Source: Clostridia bacterium (GTDB lineage Bacteria; Bacillota; Clostridia; Oscillospirales; CAG-272). Taken from it: DNA of 5,556 nucleotides. The notes under the pieces are model-generated. The model saw only the letters and a program-made list of their open reading frames with translations. It was not told the DNA's origin and did no database searches. Where the stretch lies: the NCBI GenBank assembly GCA_017395885.1, contig JAFQNM010000225.1:1-5556 (forward strand), read 5' to 3'. The position numbers and the translations under genes were made by a program. This document shows positions 1-5,346 of this stretch, in pieces (within the stretch, counting starts at the first letter, position 1; each line of letters begins with the position of its first letter).

Positions 1-12
1 CAACCTACAACG

Positions 13-221
13 ATATCAATTTGCAAAGCAAATTGGTGAAATACGGCTGTCGCCGTATGAAATAGGCTTCGCCTAAGAAATATTTTCTTCGAAAATATTA
101 AGGAACAAAAATACTCCGTTGCAAAACAACGGAGTATTTTTACTTGCGTCAGACGTATTTCACCCATTGGCAGCGCCAATGGATTTCACTGTGGGGTGCC
201 ATATCCCTATGGCCACCCCAC
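13..221. repeat. Modular array of short hairpins in a gene-free region
   Basis: This stretch has no credible gene but contains six separate hairpins plus one terminator. Stems seen: 17-24 with 28-35 (8 bp, AAA loop); 41-47 with 52-58 (7 bp); 63-67 with 71-75 (5 bp, TTC loop); 79-87 with 91-99 (9 bp, TTC loop); 164-171 with 175-182 (8 bp); and 191-203 with 208-221 (about 13 bp with a single bulged C at 213). Each stem has a different sequence, but the joints are alike: GAAAT at 38-42, 59-63 and 77-81 left of the terminator, and its complement ATTTC at 157-161 and 183-187 to the right. The two halves therefore point in opposite directions about the terminator at 107-141. The pattern suggests a family of dispersed intergenic palindromic elements. 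Whether it is mobile, a structured RNA or a transcript-end/processing element cannot be told from one copy. Confidence 0.75.
107..141. terminator. Bidirectional Rho-independent terminator
   Basis: A perfect 15-bp inverted repeat pairs 107-121 with 127-141 around a 5-base loop. A-rich and T-rich outer arms give a U-tract in RNA from either strand. On the minus strand it would end the exporter-hydrolase operon. On the plus strand it would end whatever gene lies left of the window. Confidence 0.8.
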
Positions 222-239
222 TAAAGGTGAGCTTTTTTG

Positions 240-941
240 TTATATACTGAAAAGAGCGTTTATATCGTCATATTCTGCATAGGCACGGTCCCATGTCCAA
301 TGGTTCATGCCCTCGTATTCGCGGTATGTGATCTTATCGCCGCCGGCCTCTATAATGGCCTTTACCACGTTCTGTGTGCCAAAGCAGGGCACAACGTCGT
401 CTGCGCTTCCGTGATATGTGAAAATAGTCTTTTCCTTGAAAATATCTGCCTTTGTCAGGTCTGCTCCGCCGCAGCAGATAAATGCTCCCGCAAAAAGCTC
501 ACCGTGGCGTGCAAGGGCATCCCAGGAGCCATAGCCGCCCATGGATATTCCCATAACGAAAACCTTTTTCTCATCTGTGGGATAATTTGCAAGGGTATCT
601 CTTACAAGCTGTACCGCTCCTGCAAGATAGGGAGTTTCATCTCTCTCATCCACAAGATAATTTCCCACGTTCCAGGGGGTATCCACCCAAAGCTTTTCCA
701 GAGGAACCTGAGGAGCTATGATAAACGCCTCGTGAAGGGGGCTGTTTTCATCCTCAAGTGCAGTTCCGATGCCGATACGTAGCTGGGCAAGGTTATCGTC
801 TCCTCGCTCTCCCGCTCCGTGGAGGAACAGAACAACAGGGTATTTCTTCGCTTCATCATAGTGCTCGGGAAGGTGGAAAAGATAGCTTCTTTCCTCTTCT
901 CCGAAAAATGCTTTCTTTGCAACAAATGTTTCTGTGAACAT
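240..941 (-). CDS. Alpha/beta-hydrolase, predicted peptidase/esterase
   Basis: A 233-residue single-domain alpha/beta-hydrolase of the predicted-peptidase group (COG4099-like, related to dienelactone hydrolases and carboxylesterases). Visible hallmarks are the oxyanion-loop motif LHGAGERG (residues 40-47), the nucleophile elbow GISMGG with Ser133, the acid in HGSADDVVP (Asp181 most likely), and the catalytic His214 in MNHW. The triad is complete and in canonical order, so the enzyme should be active on an ester or peptide-like bond; the substrate cannot be read from sequence. There is no signal peptide or membrane segment, so it is probably cytoplasmic. The ATG start is supported by AGGAGG (complement of 946-951) 4 bases upstream. 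The gene begins 15 bases after the stop of the metal-exporter gene and has no promoter of its own in that gap, so it is probably the second cistron of that operon. A link to metal export is not obvious and may be only positional. Confidence 0.9.
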   Translation of the reverse strand: MFTETFVAKKAFFGEEERSYLFHLPEHYDEAKKYPVVLFLHGAGERGDDNLAQLRIGIGTALEDENSPLHEAFIIAPQVPLEKLWVDTPWNVGNYLVDERDETPYLAGAVQLVRDTLANYPTDEKKVFVMGISMGGYGSWDALARHGELFAGAFICCGGADLTKADIFKEKTIFTYHGSADDVVPCFGTQNVVKAIIEAGGDKITYREYEGMNHWTWDRAYAEYDDINALFSI

Positions 942-945
942 ACTG

Positions 946-951
946 CCTCCT
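946..951 (-). promoter_or_regulatory. Ribosome binding site of the hydrolase gene
   Basis: The complement reads AGGAGG, a full Shine-Dalgarno core, 4 bases before the ATG at 941-939. It lies between the exporter stop (959-957) and the hydrolase start, and fixes the start of the downstream gene. Confidence 0.75.
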
Positions 952-956
952 ATTTA

Positions 957-1940
957 TCAAAAGAATAATAATCCGCCAAGGCCGCCGAAAAGTATTCCAA
1001 AAACGAGCAAAAGCCCGATAAAGGTTATGTTTTCAGCCTTGTTTTTGTTTGAGCTGAGAAGGATAATAAGGCCGCTGCCCGCTCCCGTCATAAGTCCGGA
1101 AAGCATCATAGGCGCAGAAATTATACCGTCCAGCCAGAACTGGGTGAGAGCAACGGATACGGCGCAGTTCGGTATCAGGCCGAGAAAACCGGTTATGATA
1201 CAGCCGAGAAGGGGCATTCCTGCCAGGACCTCTGCTATCTGCTCCTTATCCACAAAATGCATTGCTATATTGAGGGCAAGGGATATGGCAAAAATAAAAG
1301 CAAAAATACGGAGAGTGCGAACGGCGCTTGAGGCAAAAAGGTTGCCCTTTGCCGCACAGAATGCATCTGAGCAGCCGCACTCCATTGCATCGTCCAAAGC
1401 CTCCTCAAGATCGGTCTCCTCCTCTGAGGCATCCTGTTCCCGATCATCGGCCCCCGCTTTTTTCTGCTTTTCGGCCTTCAGCTCGCTGAGCCTGTAGTAG
1501 AGCCTTGTGACACCGTCTACCAAAAAACCGCAAATAATGGCGCTGCCCACCTTCACCGCAAGGATCTTCAGCACGGTGAGCACATCTACCCTGTTGGCCA
1601 CCATAACCGCTATCATTTCATCGCTGGTGGCAAGATAAACGGAAAGCAGGGTTCCCGTTGTGAGCAGACCTGCACCGAACAGGTTTGACGATGCTGCCGA
1701 AAAGCCGCAGGAGGGAAGGCCGCCAAGAAGGCCGCCTGCAAGGGGGCCTATTTTATCAGCGGCAAGTATGACGGAGATCATTCTTCTGCCTGCTCCCCTC
1801 TCCAGCATTCCGATAACGAGAAACGCCGCAAACATAAATGGCAGGATAAGAGCAGTCTCCTTCACTGTATGCAGAAGGATCTCAAAAAAGTGAAACCCCT
1901 CCTCGCCGCCGTGTGTATGCACGTGACCTAAAATATACAT
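957..1940 (-). CDS. Putative metal (manganese/arsenic-type) exporter, ArsP_2 family
   Basis: A 327-residue integral membrane protein matching the family annotated as putative 10TM heavy-metal exporter, arsenic efflux protein or putative manganese transporter (Pfam ArsP_2). Hydrophobic spans lie at about 25-47, 58-104 (two), 127-147, 207-229, 241-265, 272-297 and 305-326. Two half-repeats each carry a Pro-x-Cys signature inside the membrane: GGLPSCGFS (73-81, Cys78) and GLIPNCAVS (254-262, Cys259), indicating internal duplication. The N-terminus is His-rich (His6, 8, 10, then 17). The long acidic loop at about 150-205 contains ECGCSDAFC (Cys188, 190, 195), both plausible metal-binding patches. 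The metal is uncertain; no riboswitch fits in the very short leader. The start codon has only a weak AAGG site (complement of 1950-1953), 9 bases upstream. It is the first gene of an operon with the hydrolase and is driven by the promoter at 1972-2000. Confidence 0.88.
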   Translation of the reverse strand: MYILGHVHTHGGEEGFHFFEILLHTVKETALILPFMFAAFLVIGMLERGAGRRMISVILAADKIGPLAGGLLGGLPSCGFSAASSNLFGAGLLTTGTLLSVYLATSDEMIAVMVANRVDVLTVLKILAVKVGSAIICGFLVDGVTRLYYRLSELKAEKQKKAGADDREQDASEEETDLEEALDDAMECGCSDAFCAAKGNLFASSAVRTLRIFAFIFAISLALNIAMHFVDKEQIAEVLAGMPLLGCIITGFLGLIPNCAVSVALTQFWLDGIISAPMMLSGLMTGAGSGLIILLSSNKNKAENITFIGLLLVFGILFGGLGGLLFF

Positions 1941-1971
1941 TGATGATTACCTTATCTAATAAACTGATAAA

Positions 1972-2000
1972 ATTATAACCCAAACAGCCCTCCGTGTCAA
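1972..2000 (-). promoter_or_regulatory. Consensus sigma-A promoter of the exporter operon
   Basis: On the minus strand TTGACA (complement of 1995-2000), a 17-bp spacer, then TATAAT (complement of 1972-1977): a 12/12 match to the housekeeping consensus. Transcription should start near 1965, giving a leader of only about 25 bases. An imperfect inverted repeat TTATC-N9-GATAA (1952-1970) lies over the predicted start point and could be an operator. Confidence 0.88.
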
Positions 2001-2025
2001 GAGCGATAAATAAGCATAATATTCC

Positions 2026-2054
2026 TTGACAAGAAGATGTTCTGCGGTTACAAT
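2026..2054 (+). promoter_or_regulatory. Near-consensus sigma-A promoter of the SLOG-MscS operon
   Basis: TTGACA at 2026-2031, a 17-bp spacer and TACAAT at 2049-2054 (11/12 match). The start should fall near 2061. It is divergent from the exporter promoter; the two -35 boxes are 25 bp apart and form the arms of the inverted repeat TGTCAAG (1995-2001) / CTTGACA (2025-2031). Confidence 0.85.
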
Positions 2055-2084
2055 ATATAAAAAGGCTGTAGGGGGAGGTGCGGC

Positions 2085-2597
2085 ATGAACAGAGAAAAAA
2101 CTGCGTTTTTCACAGGCCACAGGGCCTTGCCGCAGGATAATATGGCAGAGCTCAGAGCCCAGCTTTATTCCGCTGTGGGCAGGCTCATACATATGGGCTA
2201 CGACAGCTTTATCTGCGGCGGCGCCATCGGCTTCGATACCGAAGCTGCCCTTTGCGTTCTCGCCTACAGAGAAAAATTCCCCAATGTAAGGCTGATACTT
2301 GCCCTGCCCTGCAGAGATCAGACCCAGAAATGGGAAAATCTCAAATCTCTCAACACCTATAAGCACATTCTCGGTGCGGCTGATCTGGTAGAGTATATGC
2401 AACCCTTTTATACGAGCGACTGTATGCATATCAGAAACAGATGGATGGCCGACCACTCGTCCGTCTGTCTGGCTTACCTGACCTCACAGCAGGGCGGAAC
2501 CGCATACACATTCCGCTATGCTCAGAAAAAAGGCCTGAAAGCTGTCAATCTTGCAGAGGGTCTCGTATCAGAGCAGCTGAAAATACCTAATATCTGA
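2085..2597 (+). CDS. SLOG family (YpsA/DUF1273-like) protein
   Basis: A 170-residue soluble protein of the SLOG superfamily, a Rossmann-like nucleotide-binding fold related to YpsA/DUF1273 and more distantly to DprA and LOG proteins. Diagnostic pieces are the N-terminal FTGHR strand-loop (residues 9-13), the glycine-rich GGAIGFD (45-51) typical of the nucleotide/phosphate-binding loop, a basic-aromatic stretch RNRWM (117-121), and a late GGT (137-139). Length matches the single-domain family. No membrane segments are visible. The molecular role of this family is poorly defined: B. subtilis YpsA has been linked to cell division and stress, and other SLOG proteins are proposed sensors or enzymes for nucleotide-derived ligands. 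The start is supported by GGAGG (2074-2078), 6 bases upstream. It is the first gene of an operon, with an MscS channel gene beginning 20 bases after its stop. Confidence 0.88.
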   Translation: MNREKTAFFTGHRALPQDNMAELRAQLYSAVGRLIHMGYDSFICGGAIGFDTEAALCVLAYREKFPNVRLILALPCRDQTQKWENLKSLNTYKHILGAADLVEYMQPFYTSDCMHIRNRWMADHSSVCLAYLTSQQGGTAYTFRYAQKKGLKAVNLAEGLVSEQLKIPNI

Positions 2598-2617
2598 AAG
2601 CAGAAAGGAAAATTACA

Positions 2618-3460
2618 ATGGAAAAATTTTTGGAAGTTATCTTCAGCCAGGAGACCGCTGCGGCCATCCTTTCATTTCTCTCAAGCGTTGGTCTCAAGCT
2701 TCTCATCTCCGTCATTATCCTCACCGTAGGCTTTAAGCTGGTGAACGTGCTCCTTAAAAAGATGAGAAAGGGCAAGCTTTTTGCAAAAATGGATACTTCT
2801 GTGAAAAGCTTTATCCTAAGCTTTTTAGGCATCGCTCTCAAGGCCATCGTGCTCGTTACCGTTATGGCCTACCTTGGGGTACCCATGTCCTCAATGGTGG
2901 CTCTTGTTGCCAGCGCAGGCGTTGCCATCGGCCTTGCCCTGCAGGGAGGCCTCTCCAACATTGCCAGCGGAATTATGATACTCATTTTCCGCCCCTTTTC
3001 CGTTGGTGACTTTATTGAAAACGCAGGCCAGTCCGGCACGGTGGATTCTATCGGCATTTTCCACACCACCCTCGCCACCGTCGACAACAAAAAGGTGGTC
3101 ATTCCCAACAGTATACTTACCAGCCAGACCCTTATAAACTACTCAGCTGAAAAGACCCGCAGAGTGGACCTTGAATATACTGCCGCCTATGAGTGCGATA
3201 CAGACAAGGTGAAGGCCGTTCTCCTCTCCGAGGCAAGAGCTATCCCCGAGGCTATGAAGCTGAATGAAAAAACGCCCATCGAGGTTTTCGTGGTTGCCCA
3301 CGATGCAAGCGCCATCAGATACCGTATCCGTATCTGGTGCGAGGCCGCAGACTACTGGACCATTGCCTTTGCAATGAACGAAAACGTTAAAAAAGCCTTC
3401 GACCGAGAGGGAATCGAGATCCCCTACAACAAAATGGACGTTAACGTGGTTAACAAATAA
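2618..3460 (+). CDS. mscS: Small-conductance mechanosensitive channel, MscS family
   Basis: A 280-residue protein with the full architecture of MscS (E. coli MscS is 286 residues), a homoheptameric membrane channel that opens under tension to release solutes during hypo-osmotic shock. Membrane helices lie at about 17-45 (TM1), 63-87 (TM2) and 92-125 (pore-lining TM3). TM3 shows the Gly/Ala packing pattern VASAGVAIGLALQGG (97-111) followed by LSNIASG. The beta domain carries the family signature RPFSVGD (125-131), then VVIPNS (160-165). The C-terminus ends with a GIEIPYNKMDV-type strand. Nothing is missing, so it should be functional. The ATG is preceded by AAAGGA (2604-2609) with an 8-base spacer. 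It is the distal gene of the SLOG operon and is followed directly by a terminator. Confidence 0.93.
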   Translation: MEKFLEVIFSQETAAAILSFLSSVGLKLLISVIILTVGFKLVNVLLKKMRKGKLFAKMDTSVKSFILSFLGIALKAIVLVTVMAYLGVPMSSMVALVASAGVAIGLALQGGLSNIASGIMILIFRPFSVGDFIENAGQSGTVDSIGIFHTTLATVDNKKVVIPNSILTSQTLINYSAEKTRRVDLEYTAAYECDTDKVKAVLLSEARAIPEAMKLNEKTPIEVFVVAHDASAIRYRIRIWCEAADYWTIAFAMNENVKKAFDREGIEIPYNKMDVNVVNK

Positions 3461-3464
3461 TTAT

Positions 3465-3504
3465 AAAAAAGAGCTGCCTCGGCCTCGTGTGCAGCTCTTT
3501 TTTT
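3465..3504. terminator. Bidirectional terminator between converging operons
   Basis: GAGCTGC (3471-3477) pairs with GCAGCTC (3491-3497) around a 13-base loop, flanked by six A on the left and seven T on the right. This gives a U-tract on both strands. It ends the SLOG-MscS transcript on the plus strand and the WYL-Nudix transcript on the minus strand; the Nudix stop codon lies 1 base beyond its edge. Confidence 0.88.
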
Positions 3505-3505
3505 A

Positions 3506-3979
3506 TTACCGTATTGATATTGGCTTGCCGTTCAGCGAGGCTGAGGTCAGAGCATCACCGGAATAGGCAAGCTTCAGAGAAAAGAAAGGAGTGTCTCTTT
3601 GTATCAGATCAAAGAATATCCGATCTCCCTCCCACATAGGAAGCTCCAAAAGCTTTTCCTTATCTACCCAGCACAGATCACCCTCTGCGCAGGCGCAAAC
3701 CGCCTCATTCTCGACTGTTGCCGTATAGAGGCACATAAATTCCGTGCCCCAGACGTCGGAAACAAAGGTAACAAGGCCACGGAAAAGGTAGCTTTCAAGG
3801 TTGATGCCCGTTTCCTCCCTTACCTCTCGCAAAAGGCACTCCTCAGGCGACTCACCTGCCTCAAATTTTCCGCCGATGCCTACCCATTTTCCTGCATTTT
3901 CATCGTTTTTCTTCTTTGTTCGGTGGAGCATCAGCATCCGCTCACCGCAGGATATATAGCATAACGTGGTAATTTTCAT
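3506..3979 (-). CDS. Nudix hydrolase, MutT/MutX-like (8-oxo-dGTP diphosphatase type)
   Basis: A 157-residue Nudix hydrolase. The 23-residue Nudix box at 37-59 matches the GX5EX7REUXEEXGU pattern exactly: Gly37, Glu43, Arg51-Glu52, Glu55-Glu56, Gly58, Ile59. This provides the Mg-binding glutamates for cleaving nucleoside diphosphates linked to another moiety. Its N-terminal strand TLCYI, the LMLHRTKK stretch (16-23) and the GKWVGIGGK lead-in (30-38) resemble the streptococcal MutX/MutT group, so cleaning oxidised dGTP from the nucleotide pool is the best guess; Nudix substrates are hard to assign from sequence. The start codon overlaps the WYL regulator stop as ATGA, implying translational coupling, with GGAG (complement of 3988-3991) 8 bases upstream inside the regulator gene. 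No own promoter is seen. Transcription ends at the shared terminator. Confidence 0.9.
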   Translation of the reverse strand: MKITTLCYISCGERMLMLHRTKKKNDENAGKWVGIGGKFEAGESPEECLLREVREETGINLESYLFRGLVTFVSDVWGTEFMCLYTATVENEAVCACAEGDLCWVDKEKLLELPMWEGDRIFFDLIQRDTPFFSLKLAYSGDALTSASLNGKPISIR

Positions 3980-4953
3980 AAATACAGCTCCGAAACCTGA
4001 GTGAGAAGGCTCTTCATTCCCTCTCTGATATCAACGGGGGCAACTATCTCCATTCTTTTGCCGAACTGAAGCACCCACGAATAGAAGTTGGGAGAAACGA
4101 TAACGGGAACGGTGCAGGTAAAGCATCCGTCAGATCTGGGAAAAATGCCGATGCCCGTTCCGAATCGGTCGATAACGGCTCCCGCCAGATTGTTTTCGCA
4201 CCTGAGGGTAACGGTGCACTCCTCGCCTGAGAACATTCCGAAAAGCTTTGATGAATACTTGGAAAAATCGAATCTTGAATAGGTTTCGTAGCCCTCTCTG
4301 CGGGAGTCTGTTTTGCGGAGATTCTTCATCTTATCCACTCTGAAATGGCGGATGGAATCTGTTTTTTTATCATATGCCAGCATATAATAGTTCTCGTTGT
4401 TCCAAACGAGGGTCCAGGGGCTCACCTCATACCGCTTTCCGTCGTGGCGCAGAAGCTGCTCCTTTTGTGGAGTCCAATCAAAATAATGAAAGGATATCTT
4501 CTTGTTATCTGCTATGGCATCGTGGATCCAGTCGATGTTAACGAGAATATACTCGTTCTGCTGGCGGTCTCCCTCATCGGTGCGAACGCTTCTGTTCAGC
4601 TCACGTGCACGGTGACGGCTGGTGAGCTTTGCCAGCTTTTTCAAAAGCTCTGCCCTCGCATCTCCGGTAATAAATCGGGAGGCCTGGACCGCATCTACCA
4701 AAAGCTTAAGCTCTGCAATTTCAAAATCACGGCTGAGCAGAGCGCAGCCTGTTCTGTCGTGGCTTATGTCAAAGCCGAAGGCTGAAAGCGTTTCGAGATC
4801 ACGGTAAACGGATTTTCTCTCTGCAGTTATGCCCTGCCGCTCCAGCCTTTCTATTATTTCGGGCACGAAAATGCGATGGCTCGCATCCGTCTCCTCCATC
4901 AGTATACGAAGAATGTGTAAAAGCTTCAGCTTTTCATCATATTGCTTTGCCAT
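3976..4953 (-). CDS. WYL-domain transcriptional regulator
   Basis: A 325-residue regulator in the usual size range for HTH-WYL-WCX proteins. Residues 1-70 form a winged helix-turn-helix (recognition region near ERKSVYRDLETLSAFGF, 45-61). The WYL domain covers about 133-210, with YEVSPWTLVW (175-184) and the arginine signature RHFRVDKM (202-209). The eponymous WYL triplet reads YYM here (189-191), a conservative change often tolerated in Clostridia. The C-terminal part (about 245-320) matches the WCX extension. Such proteins bind DNA as dimers and are thought to sense nucleic-acid or nucleotide ligands through the WYL pocket; many control stress or defence genes. Start: ATG with AAGG (complement of 4963-4966) 9 bases upstream and a good promoter. 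It is co-transcribed with, and overlaps, the Nudix gene. The target genes are unknown; the operon itself and the neighbouring small ORF are candidates. Confidence 0.92.
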   Translation of the reverse strand: MAKQYDEKLKLLHILRILMEETDASHRIFVPEIIERLERQGITAERKSVYRDLETLSAFGFDISHDRTGCALLSRDFEIAELKLLVDAVQASRFITGDARAELLKKLAKLTSRHRARELNRSVRTDEGDRQQNEYILVNIDWIHDAIADNKKISFHYFDWTPQKEQLLRHDGKRYEVSPWTLVWNNENYYMLAYDKKTDSIRHFRVDKMKNLRKTDSRREGYETYSRFDFSKYSSKLFGMFSGEECTVTLRCENNLAGAVIDRFGTGIGIFPRSDGCFTCTVPVIVSPNFYSWVLQFGKRMEIVAPVDIREGMKSLLTQVSELYL

Positions 4954-4981
4954 AGTGTACCGCCTTTCCTTTGGTGTATTT

Positions 4982-5010
4982 AGTTTACCACATTTTTTCT
5001 AGCTTGTAAA
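4982..5010 (-). promoter_or_regulatory. Likely sigma-A promoter of the WYL-Nudix operon
   Basis: On the minus strand TTTACA (complement of 5005-5010), a 17-bp spacer, then TAAACT (complement of 4982-4987). It matches 5/6 at -35 and 4/6 at -10, with ideal spacing. The predicted start is near 4975, leaving a leader of about 20 bases. Confidence 0.65.
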
Positions 5011-5058
5011 GAGGGATGTACCTAAAAAGGGACTTTATATCACTCAAAAACCACCCTT

Positions 5059-5076
5059 TGTCCCATTTTTGGGACA
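5059..5076. promoter_or_regulatory. Perfect 18-bp palindrome, candidate operator
   Basis: TGTCCCA (5059-5065), TTTT, TGGGACA (5070-5076) form a perfect inverted repeat with a 4-base centre. It sits between the WYL gene (minus) and the small ORF (plus), about 50 bp upstream of the WYL -35 box. A further GGGAC lies at 5029-5033. It has no following T-tract after the second arm, so a terminator is unlikely. A regulator-binding site, possibly for the WYL protein, is an inference. Confidence 0.4.
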
Positions 5077-5185
5077 CACCTGCAGGTAATATAAGAGTGT
5101 AAACAAAAGCATCGCGATGAAAATATTAAAGCGTGAAAATACGCCGAGCGTAAATCCAACCTTCACGCAGGAAAGACGGTATAAA

Positions 5186-5302
5186 ATGGATAAAAGAATT
5201 GAAAACGCAGTAGTTACGATCGTGGGAGCAGCTTTCATAACCCTCTCAGGCTGGGGATTTCTCGCCCTCGCAGACAGCCTCTACAGGCTTATCAATCTTT
5301 GA
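5186..5302 (+). CDS. Putative small single-span membrane protein
   Basis: I recognise no family. The reading frame is open from an ATG at 5117 (61 codons), but the more convincing protein starts at the in-frame ATG at 5186 and has 38 residues: a short charged head (MDKRIEN), one hydrophobic span at about 8-28 (start AVVTIVGAAF), then a short amphipathic tail with Arg34. This charged head, single helix, short tail layout is common in real bacterial micro-proteins. An AGGA-type site (5169-5172, within AGGAAAG 5169-5175) lies upstream but is somewhat far from the ATG (10-13 bases). The longer start at 5117 has no ribosome site. An inverted repeat GCGTGAA (5131-5137) / TTCACGC (5162-5168) ends one base before the ribosome site and might control it. 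No strong promoter is visible. It lies just before an IS end, so it could also be chance or a remnant. Confidence 0.4.
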   Translation: MDKRIENAVVTIVGAAFITLSGWGFLALADSLYRLINL

Positions 5303-5346
5303 TATTCAAATTCCGGTTTTACGGGGAGGGGAGAACGGTCGCTTTT
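5303..5346. other. Gap between small ORF and IS end
   Basis: No gene is visible in this short gap. It begins within a small hairpin, ATCAA-TCT-TTGAT (5291-5303), that includes the small ORF stop codon. The terminal repeat of the IS is expected in this gap but cannot be delimited. Confidence 0.4.

Noticed and set aside
13..221. CRISPR array at the left edge
   Set aside because: The repeated linkers are only about 5-11 bases, the intervals are themselves palindromic and irregular in length, and the orientation flips around the terminator. CRISPR arrays have identical longer repeats with unique non-palindromic spacers.
237..782. 181-codon open frame on the plus strand
   Set aside because: It lies entirely antisense to the hydrolase, which has a full catalytic triad and a strong ribosome site. 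The plus-strand product resembles no family.
1941..1971. Manganese riboswitch (yybP-ykoY type) ahead of the exporter
   Set aside because: The predicted leader is only about 25 bases, far too short for that aptamer, and no paired-helix structure with a terminator is visible.
1956..2456. 166-codon open frame on the minus strand
   Set aside because: It is antisense to the SLOG gene and runs through both divergent promoters; no ribosome site or recognisable domain is seen.
3440..3454. Inverted/direct repeat GTTAAC-GTG-GTTAAC
   Set aside because: It lies within the last codons of the MscS gene and is explained by the encoded residues VNVVN; there is no sign of a separate function.
4345..4785. 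146-codon open frame on the plus strand
   Set aside because: It is antisense to the WYL regulator, whose domains are clear, and shows no family signature.
5044..5238. 64-codon hydrophobic open frame on the minus strand
   Set aside because: It overlaps the small plus-strand ORF and the palindrome. Its only Shine-Dalgarno-like bases are too close to the ATG, and its hydrophobicity is expected from the antisense of a membrane-coding stretch. It cannot be fully excluded.
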